Assembly (NCBI RefSeq): GCF_016862275.1
Contig: NZ_BOMQ01000061.1
Span: 124,001 to 188,000 of the forward strand
DNA length: 64,000 nt
Direction: 5' to 3'
DNA from: Actinoplanes nipponensis
Lineage (GTDB): Bacteria; Actinomycetota; Actinomycetes; Mycobacteriales; Micromonosporaceae
The notes beneath the pieces were generated by a model that was not told where the DNA came from, did not search any database, and was given only the letters and a program-made list of their open reading frames with translations. This document shows, in pieces, positions 32,396-43,096 of the stretch. A program made the position numbers and the translations under genes. Each line of letters starts with the position of its first letter. Position 1 is the first letter of the stretch.

Positions 32396-34334
32396 CCGCC
32401 GACGCCACCACCGCCAGCGGCGTGCCCTGGCTGACCTGCCGGCCGACCGGGACCGGCAGCGCCGTCACCGTGCCGGCGGCCGGCGCGCGCACCACGTGCT
32501 CCATCTTCATCGCCTCCAGCCAGATCAACGCCTGACCGGCCACGACGGCCTCGCCGACCCGGACGTCCGTGCGCACCACGGTGCCCGGGATGGGCGCCAC
32601 CAGCGCGCCGGCCACCGGGCGGGCCGACGGATCGGTGAAGCGGGGGACGCGGCGCAGCTCGACGGAGCCACCGGGGCCGTCGACCACCACGCGGTCGGCG
32701 AACCGGCCCACCGTCCAGCGGCGGCGGACCCCGTCGAGGTCGAGCACCACGGCGTCGGCGGTGGCCGCCACCAGGGCGACGTCGGCGAGGCCGGCCACCT
32801 CCAGGCCGTCGCGGCCGAGGCGGTACCGCACCTCGATCTCGGTGTCGCCGGCGGCGTAGCGGCGGCTGCGGTAGCCGACCGGGATGTTGCGGAAGCCGCG
32901 GGCCGGGCCGGGGACCAACGCGGCGTCGGACAGCGCCGCGACCAGGGCGCCGACCGCCGGCTCCAGCCCGGCGCCGGCGGTCAGCGCGGCCGGCGGGTGG
33001 GCGGCGTAGAAGCCGGTGTCGGCCGTGCCGTCCAGGAACCGCGGGTGCAGCAGGCTCGCGACCAGCAGGTCCCGGTTGGTGGTCACCCCGTGCACGCGGG
33101 TGCGGCGCAGGGCGGCGGCGAGCTGCCGGGCCGCGGCCTCCCGGGTCGGCGCGTACGCGATGACCTTGGCGAGCATGCCGTCGTAGTGGGCGCCGACCAC
33201 GCTGCCGGCCTCGACGCCGGAGTCCAGGCGCAGCCCGTCCGGCCCGGGACGGGTGAACCGGGCGCTCACCTCCGGCACGTCGAAGGTGACGACGGTGCCG
33301 GTCTGCGGGCGCCAGTCCTCGGCGGGGCTCTCGGCGTACAGGCGGGCCTCGACGGCGTACCCGGTCATCGCCGGCTCCGGACCGCTCAGCGGGCGCCCCG
33401 CCGCGACGTCGAGCTGGAGGCCGACCAGGTCGGTGCCGGTCACGCACTCGGTCACCGGGTGCTCGACCTGCAGCCGGGTGTTCATCTCGAGGAACCAGAA
33501 GTCGCCGTTCGCGGCGGCCAGGAACTCCACCGTCCCGGCCCCCCGGTAGCCGACCGCGGCCGCGGCGTCGCGGCCCGCCGCGTGCAGGCGTTCGCGCAGG
33601 TCGCCGCCGATCCGGTCGACGAGCGGGGCGGGCGCCTCCTCGATCACCTTCTGGTGGCGGCGCTGCAGGGAGCACTCGCGTTCGCCCAGCGCCCACACCG
33701 TGCCGTGGGCGTCGGCCAGGACCTGCACCTCGACGTGGTGGCCGGAGTCGAGGTACCGCTCGCAGAAGACGGTCGGATCGCCGAACGCGGCGGCCGCCTC
33801 GCGCGCGGCGGACTCCACCGCCGCGGGCAGCTCGGCCAGCGTCCGGACGATCCGCATGCCGCGCCCGCCGCCGCCGGCCGACGCCTTGATCAGCACGGGC
33901 AGCTCGGCCTCGGTGACGGCGGCCGGGTCCAGCAGGTCGAGCACGGGCAGGCCGGCGGCGGCCATCCGGCGCTTGGACTCGATCTTGGAGCCCATCGCCT
34001 CGATCGCCTCCGGGCCGGGCCCGATCCAGGTCAGGCCGGCCTGCCCGACCGCGCGGGCGAAGCCGGCGTTCTCGGCGAGGAAGCCGTAGCCCGGGTGGAT
34101 CGCGTCGGCGCCGGCCCGCCGGGCGGCCGCGATGATCAGGTCGCCGCGCAGGTAGGTCTCGCTCGCCGCGGCGCCGGGCAGGCGCACCGCGCTGTCCGCC
34201 TCCCGCACGTGCGGGCTGTCCGCGTCCGGGTCGGAGAAGACGGCCACGGTGGCGAGGCCGCGGCGGCGGCAGGTGGCGAAGATCCGCCGGGCGATCTCGC
34301 CGCGGTTGGCGACCAGCACGCTGCTGAGGGTCAT
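32388..34334 (-). CDS. Acyl-CoA carboxylase biotin-containing subunit (biotin carboxylase plus BCCP)
   Basis: The product is 648 residues from ATG 34334. Biotin carboxylase domain: VLVANRGEIARRIFATCR, IHPGYGFLAENAGFA, IKASAGGGGRGMRIV (ATP grasp) and FLEMNTRLQVEHPVTE. The C-terminal biotinyl domain carries LIWLEAMKMEHVVRAP, with the biotin-accepting Lys near residue 607. It carboxylates biotin with ATP and bicarbonate and works with the carboxyltransferase encoded next to it. The neighbouring AtuA gene and dehydrogenase suggest an unsaturated branched acyl-CoA substrate such as 3-methylcrotonyl- or geranyl-CoA. Confidence 0.9.
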   Translation of the reverse strand: MTLSSVLVANRGEIARRIFATCRRRGLATVAVFSDPDADSPHVREADSAVRLPGAAASETYLRGDLIIAAARRAGADAIHPGYGFLAENAGFARAVGQAGLTWIGPGPEAIEAMGSKIESKRRMAAAGLPVLDLLDPAAVTEAELPVLIKASAGGGGRGMRIVRTLAELPAAVESAAREAAAAFGDPTVFCERYLDSGHHVEVQVLADAHGTVWALGERECSLQRRHQKVIEEAPAPLVDRIGGDLRERLHAAGRDAAAAVGYRGAGTVEFLAAANGDFWFLEMNTRLQVEHPVTECVTGTDLVGLQLDVAAGRPLSGPEPAMTGYAVEARLYAESPAEDWRPQTGTVVTFDVPEVSARFTRPGPDGLRLDSGVEAGSVVGAHYDGMLAKVIAYAPTREAAARQLAAALRRTRVHGVTTNRDLLVASLLHPRFLDGTADTGFYAAHPPAALTAGAGLEPAVGALVAALSDAALVPGPARGFRNIPVGYRSRRYAAGDTEIEVRYRLGRDGLEVAGLADVALVAATADAVVLDLDGVRRRWTVGRFADRVVVDGPGGSVELRRVPRFTDPSARPVAGALVAPIPGTVVRTDVRVGEAVVAGQALIWLEAMKMEHVVRAPAAGTVTALPVPVGRQVSQGTPLAVVASADD

Positions 34335-34339
34335 GGGGC

Positions 34340-35934
<1,595 letters not shown>

Positions 35935-35938
<4 letters not shown>

Positions 35939-37626
35939 GGGGCCTCCAGCAGCGCGGTGGGGATGTCGACGTGCCGGGACCGCAGCCACTCGCCGAGCGC
36001 CTTGGCCTGCGGGTCGAAGCGGGCGTGATAGGCCACGCCCCGGCCGAGCAGGCCCTCGATGACGACGTTGACGGCCCGGACGGCGGGCAGCCGGGTGATC
36101 CGTACCGGCAGCGCCGCCGCCTCCGGCAGCAGCGTGCGGACGGTGTCCTCGGTGATCAGCGCGGCCAGCCACGGGTACGCCGCGTCGTCGCGTACCCACA
36201 GACCCACGTTGGCGTCCCCGCCCTTGTCGCCCGAGCGGGCCCCGGCCAGCGTGCCCAGCGGCAGCCGGCGGGTCGGGCCGGGCGCGACCGGCGGGGGCGG
36301 ATCGGCGCGCGGCTCCGCCAGCGGCCGGGTCACCGGGGGCGGGTCGATCCGCTCGGCGGTGCCGTCGTCGTGCACCACCTCGTGCGCCGGGACGGCCTGC
36401 GGCACGTACCCGGCGGTGAAGACGCCGTAGGGACGGGCCCGCTCCGGCGGGGTGGTGCTGAAGAAGCCCGGGTACGACGACAGCGCCAGCTCCACGGCCG
36501 CGTTGCTGAACGCGCGGCCCGCCACCTTCTCGTCCGGGTCCCGCGCGACCACGGTGAGCAGCGCGGACGCCTGCTGCTGGGTCGGCGCGTCCGGGGTGTC
36601 GAGCCGGGCCAGGCCCCACTGCACCTCGGCCGGTTCGGCGCCGCGCGCGGCATCGAACTGGCGGCGGAACAGCGCGGCCTTGGCCTCGACGTCCAGCCCG
36701 GTCAGCACCACGGTCAGCTCGTTGCGGTAGCCGCCGACCGAGGTGCACGAGACCTTGACGTCCGGCGGGGGCGGCTCACCGCGTACCCCGCTGATCTCCA
36801 CCCGGTCCGGTCCGGCCGGCCGCAGCGTCACCGTGTCGAGCCGGGTGGTGACGTCCGGGCCCGGGTAGCGGGCGCCGGCCACCTCGTAGACCAGCTGGGC
36901 GGTGACCGTGCCCACGGTGACCGCGCCGCCGGTGCCCGGGTGCTTGGTGATGACGCTGGAGCCGTCCGGGCGCAGCTCGGCGATCGGGAAGCCGGGCCGC
37001 AGCGGGTCGTCGAGCTCGGTGAAGAACGCGTAGTTGCCGCCGGTGGCCTGGGCGCCGCACTCGATGACGTGGCCGGCCACGGTGGCCCCGGCGAGCTTGT
37101 CGAAGTCCTCGCGGTCCCAGCCGAAGTGGGCGATCGCCGGCCCGACGACCAGCGAGGCGTCGGTCACCCGGCCGGTGATGACCACGTCGGCCCCGGCCCG
37201 CAGGGCCCGGGCGATGCCGAAGGCGCCGAGGTACGCGTGCGCGCCGAGCGGTGCGCCCAGCCCGAGGTCGCCGGCGCGCGGCGTGAGGTCGTCCCCGCGT
37301 ACCAGGGCGATCCGGGGGTCGAGGCCCAGCGCGCGGACGGCCGCGACCAGGCCGCCCGGATTGACCCCGCCGGCGTTGCTGACGATCCGCACGCCGCGGT
37401 CCAGCGCCAGCCGCAGGCAGTCCCGCAGCTGGGCCAGGAAGGTCCGGGCGTAGCCCGCGTCCGGGTCCTTCGCGCGGTCCCGGGCCAGGATCAGCATGGT
37501 CAGCTCGGCCAGGTAGTCGCCGGTGAGCACGTCCAGCCGGCCGCCCTCGAGCATCTCGCGCATCGCCGTCAGGCGGTCGCCGTAGAACCCGGAGCAGTTC
37601 CCGACGCGCAGCATCTCGGGGCTCAT
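35935..37626 (-). CDS. AtuA-family acyclic terpene utilisation protein
   Basis: The product is 563 residues from ATG 37626. The first 450 residues are AtuA/DUF1446-like (LRVGNCSGFYGDR, LTGDYLAELTMLILARDRAKDP, GVRIVSNAGGVNPGG, ADVVITGRVTDASLVVGPAIAHFGW, GHVIECGAQATGGNY). The C-terminal 100 residues (LGTLAGARSGDKGGDANVGLWVRDD...) are the small domain that is a separate protein in some species and fused here. In pseudomonads atuA is needed for citronellol/geraniol-type degradation, and the reaction is not settled. It is the first gene of the minus-strand operon and starts 79 bases from the divergent dehydrogenase. Confidence 0.85.
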
Positions 37627-37653
37627 GGCAACCGACAGTGGCACAGGTGCAAA

Positions 37654-37675
37654 AAACAAGCAAGCGCGCTTGTTT
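37654..37675. promoter_or_regulatory. 22-bp palindrome, probable TetR operator
   Basis: AAACAAGC-aagcgc-GCTTGTTT has perfect 8-bp arms. Inside it, CAAGCGCGCTTG (37661-37672) is a perfect 12-bp palindrome. It lies midway between the divergent AtuA and dehydrogenase genes, and its right arm overlaps the dehydrogenase -35. AAGCGC/GCGCTT-centred palindromes are typical targets of TetR regulators of acyl-CoA catabolism. The regulator at 31784-32395 is the natural candidate. Confidence 0.75.
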
Positions 37676-37698
37676 CTGCCCGGCGGCGTCGCTAGCGT
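37670..37698 (+). promoter_or_regulatory. Promoter of the acyl-CoA dehydrogenase gene, leaderless
   Basis: TTGTTT (37670-37675), 17-base spacer, TAGCGT (37693-37698), then 6 bases to the ATG at 37705. The spacing places transcription start at the ATG. The -35 is part of the palindromic operator. Confidence 0.6.
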
Positions 37699-37704
37699 CG
37701 GCCC

Positions 37705-38850
37705 ATGCGGCTCAACGAGGACCACCGCGCCTTCTCCGACAGCGTCCGCCGGTTCGTCGACACCGAGGTCAACCCGCACGTCGACGCCTGGGAGGCGGCC
37801 GGCCGGGTGCCGCTGCACGACCTGCTGCCCAAGGCCGCGGCCCTGGGCCTGCTCGGCCTGGAGTACGACCCGGCCTACGGCGGGGAGGGCGCCGACCACA
37901 GCTTCCAGCTGGTCGCCGCCGAGCAGTACGGGCGCATGCACGCGGCCGGCGTCGGCATGGCCATCGGGGTCCAGGCGATGATGGCGACGCCGTCGCTGCA
38001 CGAGTACGGCTCACCCGAGCTCAAGCAGCGCTACCTGGCGCCCGCCATCGCCGGCGCCGCGGTCACCTCGATCGCCGTGACCGAGCCGGACACCGGCTCC
38101 GACGTCGCCCAGCTGCGCACCCGCGCGGTCCGCGACGGCGACGACTGGGTCATCACCGGCCGCAAGGCGTACATCACCAACGGGGCCCAGGCCGACTGGG
38201 TCTGCCTGCTCGCCCGCACCTCCGACGAGGGCGGCTACCGGGGCATGTCCCAGATCGTCGTGCCCACCGACCGGCCCGGCTTCGGCGTGGTGCGCACCTT
38301 CGACAAGCTGGGCAACCGCTGCTCCGACACCGCCGAGCTGGTGCTCGACGAGGTCCGGGTGCCGGTGGACAACACCATCGGCGAGGTGGGCCGCGGCTTC
38401 CAGCAGCAGATGCGCCAGTTCGTCACCGAGCGCATGTTCGCCGCGTACACCACCGTCGGGCAGTGCCAGTACGCCCTCGACCGCACCCGCCGGTTCGTCC
38501 TGGACCGCCAGGTCTTCGGCCGCCGGCTCGCCGAACGGCAGTACGTCGCGTTCCGCCTCACCGAGCTGCAGGCGGAGGTGGAGCTGCTGCGCAGCCACAA
38601 CCTGGTGACCTGCGAGGCGCTGATGGCCGGCGAGGACATCACCCGGATGGCCACGGTGGCCAAGCTCAAGGCCGGCCGGCTCATCCGCGAGGTCGCCGAC
38701 TGGTGCCTGCAGTTCCACGGCGGCATGGGCTACCTGGAGGAGACGTGGACGGCCCGGCTGCTCCGCGACACCCGGCTGACCTCCATCGGCGCCGGCGCCG
38801 ACGAGGTGATGCTGCAGGTCCTCGCCCGGCTGGACGGCCTGCCCGCCTGA
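37705..38850 (+). CDS. Acyl-CoA dehydrogenase
   Basis: The product is 381 residues from ATG 37705 (leaderless start). Standard landmarks: ITSIAVTEPDTGSDVAQLRT-type flavin motif (SIAVTEPDTGSDVAQLRTRA), WVITGRKAYITNGAQADWVCLLART, FGRRLAERQYVAFRLTEL, ADWCLQFHGGMGYLEETWTARLLRDTRLTSIGAGADEVM in outline, with GAGADEVM where the catalytic-base loop ends. Its pairing with AtuA and carboxylase genes points to AtuD/LiuA-like oxidation of a branched acyl-CoA (for example citronellyl- or isovaleryl-CoA). It is probably repressed by the TetR regulator through the 37654-37675 palindrome. Confidence 0.9.
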   Translation: MRLNEDHRAFSDSVRRFVDTEVNPHVDAWEAAGRVPLHDLLPKAAALGLLGLEYDPAYGGEGADHSFQLVAAEQYGRMHAAGVGMAIGVQAMMATPSLHEYGSPELKQRYLAPAIAGAAVTSIAVTEPDTGSDVAQLRTRAVRDGDDWVITGRKAYITNGAQADWVCLLARTSDEGGYRGMSQIVVPTDRPGFGVVRTFDKLGNRCSDTAELVLDEVRVPVDNTIGEVGRGFQQQMRQFVTERMFAAYTTVGQCQYALDRTRRFVLDRQVFGRRLAERQYVAFRLTELQAEVELLRSHNLVTCEALMAGEDITRMATVAKLKAGRLIREVADWCLQFHGGMGYLEETWTARLLRDTRLTSIGAGADEVMLQVLARLDGLPA

Positions 38851-39003
38851 ACGGCCACACCTTCCCGCCGACCACGATGGACCTTCCCCGAACGGGGTCG
38901 AACCTGTTGCCAAGCGCGGGTGGGAACGATAGACAGTTGTGGTCTTGCGCGCCGTTGTGTAGAGGCGACCGCGCCGCGGCGCCGCGAACAGGGAGGCTCC
39001 ACC

Positions 39004-39813
39004 GTGACCGGACAGGCCGACTGGGTACCAGCCGGGATCGATGTGAACCGGCCCAGCGCCGCGCGCGTCTACGACTACTTCCTCGGCGGGGCGCACAACT
39101 TCGCCGTCGACCGGGCGCTGGCCCAGCAGATCGCCGCGATGACGCCGAACATCGGCGAGACCATGCGCTCCAACCGCGTCTTCCTGCGCCGGGCGGTTCG
39201 CTACCTGGTCGCCCAGGGGGTACGGCAGTTCCTCGACATCGGCTCGGGCATCCCCACCGCCGGCAACGTCCACGAGATCGCGCTGGAGGCGGCGGCCGAC
39301 TCCACCGTCGTCTACGTCGACATCGACCCGGTCGCGGTGGAGCACAGCCGGGCGATCCTGGCCGGCGTCGACCGGGCCGGCGTGATCTGCGCCGACGTGC
39401 GCGACGTGGACAGGGTGCTGGCCGAGGCGGAGAAGCTCGGTCTGATCGACTTCGCCCAGCCGGTCGCCGTGCTGCTGGCCGGCGTGCTGCACTTCGTGCC
39501 GGACGACGACGACCCGGCCGGCACGGTGGCGGCGCTGCGCGAGGCCATGGCGCCCGGCAGCTACCTGTTGATCTCGCACGCCACTGCGGACGGGCAGCCG
39601 GCCGAGGTCGTGGAGGCGCAACGGCTCTCCGCCCGTACCGCCACCGAGATCGTGCTCCGCCCGCGCGACCGGATCGCCGCCTACTTCACCGGCTTCTCCC
39701 TGGTCGAGCCCGGCCTGGTGTTCATTCCGCAGTGGCGCCCGGACCCGCAGGACCCGGTCGACGAGCATCCCGAGCAGGTCGGCGCCTACGCCGGTGTCGG
39801 CAGAAAAGACTGA
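39004..39813 (+). CDS. SAM-dependent methyltransferase of the PF04672 (DUF574) family
   Basis: The product is 269 residues from GTG 39004 (AGGGAGGCTCC upstream). The family hallmark is near the N-terminus: VNRPSAARVYDYFLGGAHNFAVDRALA. It is followed by MRSNRVFLRRAVRYLVAQG and the SAM loop QFLDIGSGIPTAGNVHE, then VVYVDIDPVAVEHS and FVPDDDDPAGTVAALREAMAPGSYLLISHA. These proteins are numerous in actinomycetes. The methyl acceptor is unknown. The gene lies 8 bases upstream of the PAS-GGDEF-EAL gene, so the two are probably co-transcribed. Confidence 0.87.
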   Translation: MTGQADWVPAGIDVNRPSAARVYDYFLGGAHNFAVDRALAQQIAAMTPNIGETMRSNRVFLRRAVRYLVAQGVRQFLDIGSGIPTAGNVHEIALEAAADSTVVYVDIDPVAVEHSRAILAGVDRAGVICADVRDVDRVLAEAEKLGLIDFAQPVAVLLAGVLHFVPDDDDPAGTVAALREAMAPGSYLLISHATADGQPAEVVEAQRLSARTATEIVLRPRDRIAAYFTGFSLVEPGLVFIPQWRPDPQDPVDEHPEQVGAYAGVGRKD

Positions 39814-39820
39814 GCGCCGC

Positions 39821-41947
39821 ATGGGCCTGCACGACGGCCGGGCACCGGCCGGGCTGTCCGGCTTCGCCGCACACTGGCGCCGGCTGGTCGCCCACGAGGG
39901 CTTCGTGCCGATGGACACCGACGACCTCGACGCCCTGCTCCGGCGGCTGACCGACCGGCTCGCCGCGGCGGCGCACGCCGAGCCGTTCGACCCGCGGGCG
40001 GCCGGCGAGGTGGGATCGGCGCTGGTCGAGGCCCACCTGACCGAGCCGGCCGTGCTGGCCGCCACCATCACGCTGATCGGCACCGACCTGCCGGCGGCGG
40101 CCGGCGCCGCGGCCGGCCGGCGCGTCGTGGAGATCCAGGCCGCGGTCGCCGCCGGGTACGCGGCGGCGATCCGCGCCGCCACCATGACCGAACAGGAGTT
40201 GCTGGGCAAGGCCGTGCTCAGCGCGCACGCCTCGGCCGAACGGGCGCTGCGGTCCAGCGAGGCCCGGCTGCGGGCGCTGTTCGACGGCGCGGCCATCGGC
40301 ATCGGGATCAGCACCATGGACGGGCGCATCGTGCAGGTCAACCAGGCCTTCGCCGACCTGCTCGGCTACACCCGCGAGGAGATGTGCGACCTGCTGGTGC
40401 CGCAGCTCAGCCATCCCGACGACCCGCCGGAGATGTGGAAGCTGTACGAGGCGCTGATCGGCGGCGAGTACGACCACGTCCGGATGGAGAAGGCGTACTA
40501 CCGCAAGGACCACGCCGTCGTGTGGACCGACCTGACGGTGTCGCTGATCCGCGACGAGGCCGGCCGGCCGGAGTTCACGATCGCCATGGTGCAGGACATC
40601 ACCGACCGCCGGAGGCTCAAGCACCGGCTGGAGCACCAGGCCACCCACGACCCGCTGACCGGCCTGCCGAACCGCACGATGGTCGGCGACCAGCTCGACC
40701 GGATCTTCGCCACCACCGACCCGGACGCCCGGGTGGGACTGTGCTACCTGGACCTGGACGGGTTCAAGCGGGTCAACGACACCCTGGGCCATCAGATCGG
40801 CGACGAGCTGCTGGTGGCGGTGGCCCAGCGCCTGCGCGAGTGCGCCGCCGACTTCCGGCAGCTCGCGGGCCGGATGAGCGGCGACGAGTTCGTCCTGCTG
40901 ATCGAGCGCTCCAGCGGCCCGGAGCAACTCACCGCGCTGGCCGAGAAGACGCTGGCCGCCCTGGCCGAGCCGTACCAGCTCGGCCAGCACCGGATGCGGG
41001 TCTCGGCGAGCATCGGCGTGGTGGAGAGCAACGTCCACGAGACCAGCGCCGCCGAGCTGATGAAGGCCGCCGACCTGACCCTGTACGTGGCGAAGTCGGA
41101 GGGCCGCAGCCGCTTCGTGATGTACGACGCGGCCCGCAACGCCCGCCAGGCGGCCCGGTACGCGCTGGCCGCCGCCCTGCCGGACGCGCTCGACCGCCGC
41201 GAGTTCTCGCTGGTCTACCAGCCGCTGGTGACGTTGGCCGACCAGCGCCTGACCGGCGTCGAGGCGCTGCTGCGCTGGCAGCACCCGGTGCTGGGCGAGC
41301 TGGCCCCGGACGCGTTCATCACCCTGGCCGAGGAGACCGGCATCATCGTGCCCCTGGGCCGCTGGGTGCTGGAGGAGGCGTGCGCGCAGGCCGCCGACTG
41401 GGCGCGGCAGTTCCCGGAGCTGCAGCTGTCGGTCAGCGTCAACATCACCGTCTCCCAGGCCCACGAGCCGGCGCTGCCGGACGAGGTCGAGGGCATCCTG
41501 GCCCGTACCGGCCTGGACCCGTCGCTGCTGGTCCTGGAGCTGACCGAGAGCGCGATCATGGACGCCAACGGCCCCCTGCAGGCGCTGGCCAGCCTGGCCG
41601 ACCGCGGCATCCGGATCGCGATCGACGACTTCGGCACCGGCTACTCCAACTTCGCCTACCTGCGCCGGCTGCCGGTGCACACGCTGAAACTCGCGGGCCC
41701 GTTCGTCGACGGCCTGCGCGACCCGGCGGGCGGCGACTCGGTGGACGAACGGATCGTGGAGACGATCATCCGGCTGGCCCACGCCATCGGCATCAGCGTG
41801 ACCGCCGAGGCGGTCGAGACCCGGCTGCAGGCGGAACGGCTGCGGGCGCTGGGCTGCGACACCGGGCAGGGCTGGCTGTTCGCACGGCCGCTGCCACCCG
41901 CCGAGATGACCGAGCTGCTGCGCCGGTCGGCCCCGGCGGCCGGCTGA
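39821..41947 (+). CDS. PAS-GGDEF-EAL cyclic-di-GMP turnover protein
   Basis: The product is 708 residues from ATG 39821. GTG 39794 is an alternative that would overlap the previous gene. The N-terminal 130 residues are Ala-rich and helical. A PAS domain follows (RALFDGAAIGIGISTMDGRIVQVNQAFADLLGYTREEM). GGDEF domain: DPLTGLPNRTMVGDQL, LDLDGFKRVNDTLGH and active loop RMSGDEFVLL, with Ser replacing the first Gly. EAL domain: GVEALLRWQHP, VNITVSQ, LELTESAIM, IDDFGTGYSN, LKLAGPFV (the usual KID Asp is absent) and TAEAVET. No transmembrane helix. It may make or break c-di-GMP. It sits 3.3 kb upstream of the exopolysaccharide operon, whose relatives are c-di-GMP controlled. Confidence 0.88.
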   Translation: MGLHDGRAPAGLSGFAAHWRRLVAHEGFVPMDTDDLDALLRRLTDRLAAAAHAEPFDPRAAGEVGSALVEAHLTEPAVLAATITLIGTDLPAAAGAAAGRRVVEIQAAVAAGYAAAIRAATMTEQELLGKAVLSAHASAERALRSSEARLRALFDGAAIGIGISTMDGRIVQVNQAFADLLGYTREEMCDLLVPQLSHPDDPPEMWKLYEALIGGEYDHVRMEKAYYRKDHAVVWTDLTVSLIRDEAGRPEFTIAMVQDITDRRRLKHRLEHQATHDPLTGLPNRTMVGDQLDRIFATTDPDARVGLCYLDLDGFKRVNDTLGHQIGDELLVAVAQRLRECAADFRQLAGRMSGDEFVLLIERSSGPEQLTALAEKTLAALAEPYQLGQHRMRVSASIGVVESNVHETSAAELMKAADLTLYVAKSEGRSRFVMYDAARNARQAARYALAAALPDALDRREFSLVYQPLVTLADQRLTGVEALLRWQHPVLGELAPDAFITLAEETGIIVPLGRWVLEEACAQAADWARQFPELQLSVSVNITVSQAHEPALPDEVEGILARTGLDPSLLVLELTESAIMDANGPLQALASLADRGIRIAIDDFGTGYSNFAYLRRLPVHTLKLAGPFVDGLRDPAGGDSVDERIVETIIRLAHAIGISVTAEAVETRLQAERLRALGCDTGQGWLFARPLPPAEMTELLRRSAPAAG

Positions 41948-41960
41948 CGAAAGCCCGCCG

Positions 41961-42761
41961 ATGACGGACGCGTGGGCGGGCGTGTGGATCGCCGAGGACA
42001 TCGAGCTGATCATCGGCGGCGTCCGCGCCGGCTCCTGGATCGACGGCACGCTCGGCGTGGTCGGCGCGGGCCTGGACGGCCTGGCCCTGGTCTCCGACCC
42101 GGCGGCCGCGCTGCTGCAGTACGGCATCGCCTGGCTGATCGAGCACGTGAAACCGCTGTCCGAGGCGCTCGACTGGCTCGCCGGTGACCCGGCGCGGATC
42201 GCCGCCCACGCCCGGACCTGGCGCAACGTCGCCGGCGCCCTGCACGACCAGGCCGCCGACCTGACCCGCCGGGCCCGCTGGGACGTCGCGGACTGGACCG
42301 GCGCGGCCGGCGCCTCGTACCGCGGACACGCCGACCAGCGGGCGCGCAAGCTGCGGACGCTGGGCACGGCGGCCGAGGGCATGGCGGTGATGACGGAGGC
42401 GGCCGGGGCGCTGATCGGCACCGTACGGCTCATGGTCCGCGACGCGGTCGCGACGGTGGTCTCCCGCCTGATCGGGTACGCCGGGGAGCTGATCGCGACG
42501 GCGGGGCTGGCCACGCCGCTGGTGGTGGAGCAGGTCACGACGTTGTGCGCGTCGTGGGGGGCGCGGATCGCGCGGTGGTTGCGGGGGTTGATCGCGAGCC
42601 TGCGCAGGCTGGGCGAGGCGATGCGGCGGCTGGGGGACCGCGTCGGCGACCTCGGACGCGGCCGGACCGGGCACCCGGAGCCGGGGCCGAGCCCTACTTC
42701 AGCAAGAGTCCGGTGCGCACCAACCGGGACGTCCTCGACCACGGGCCGGGCACCCCGATGA
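41961..42761 (+). CDS. WXG-type secretion/polymorphic-toxin N-terminal module, frame interrupted
   Basis: The product is 266 residues from ATG 41961. The first 220 residues are helical, with a WxG-type turn (DVADWTGAAGASYRGHAD) and hydrophobic helices (LIGTVRLMVRDAVATVVSRLIGYAGELIATAG). They are nearly the same as the N-terminus of the protein at 56734-58029 (shared LLQYGIAWLIEHVKPLSEAL). The last 40 residues are Pro/Thr/Ser/Arg-rich out-of-frame translation. The real C-terminal toxin domain continues in another frame from about 42690. One extra G in the G-run at 42683-42686 (or at 42632-42636) would join them. So it is either a sequencing indel or a true frameshift. Export by a type VII-like system is inference. 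Confidence 0.75.
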   Translation: MTDAWAGVWIAEDIELIIGGVRAGSWIDGTLGVVGAGLDGLALVSDPAAALLQYGIAWLIEHVKPLSEALDWLAGDPARIAAHARTWRNVAGALHDQAADLTRRARWDVADWTGAAGASYRGHADQRARKLRTLGTAAEGMAVMTEAAGALIGTVRLMVRDAVATVVSRLIGYAGELIATAGLATPLVVEQVTTLCASWGARIARWLRGLIASLRRLGEAMRRLGDRVGDLGRGRTGHPEPGPSPTSARVRCAPTGTSSTTGRAPR

Positions 42762-43096
42762 CGCTGGAGAACGTCCAGGCGATCGCCGGACGGATGGGCA
42801 TCGACCTGCGGGACGTCGACGTCGTGATCATCACCGATCCGGAGGAGATCAGGTATCTCGATCACATGGACGCCGGCGCCTACACGCCGTCGGAACTCCA
42901 CGGGGCGCAGATCCGTCTCGGCCCCGCGAGCTTCGCCGACGAGGAATCCCTGGCGGCTACCATCGCCCACGAGCACACGCACGTCCGGCAGCAGCGTGAC
43001 GGCGAGCATCTGAGCCGTCCGCTGCGGGAACTGGAAGACACCGCATACGCGAGCGAGGGGCCGGCATTGGAGCGCCTCCGGGACAACCAGCCATGA
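42713..43096 (+). CDS. C-terminal HExxH metallopeptidase-like toxin domain, displaced frame
   Basis: In the frame offset from the upstream module the sequence reads AEPYFSKSPVRTNRDVLDHGPGTPMTLENVQ in outline, then GAYTPSELHGAQIRLGPASF and the zinc motif AATIAHEHTHVRQQRDG (HEHTH = HExxH), ending ALERLRDNQP. Such domains occur at the C-terminus of actinobacterial polymorphic toxins. GTG 42713 or ATG 42760 could start a separate protein, but the residues before 42713 (EPYFSKSP) look like part of the domain, which favours a broken fusion gene. The stop overlaps the next gene by four bases, as expected for a toxin with its immunity gene. Confidence 0.65.
   Translation: MRTNRDVLDHGPGTPMTLENVQAIAGRMGIDLRDVDVVIITDPEEIRYLDHMDAGAYTPSELHGAQIRLGPASFADEESLAATIAHEHTHVRQQRDGEHLSRPLRELEDTAYASEGPALERLRDNQP

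Noticed and set aside
39722..43009. Minus-strand open frame of 1095 codons
   Set aside because: Antisense to the PAS-GGDEF-EAL and WXG-type genes, which have clear domains. The composition is shadow-like.
41961..43096. Programmed -1 ribosomal frameshift joining the two toxin parts
   Set aside because: There is a G-run but no clear slippery heptamer with a downstream structure, and the intact paralogue needs no frameshift. An indel is the simpler explanation.
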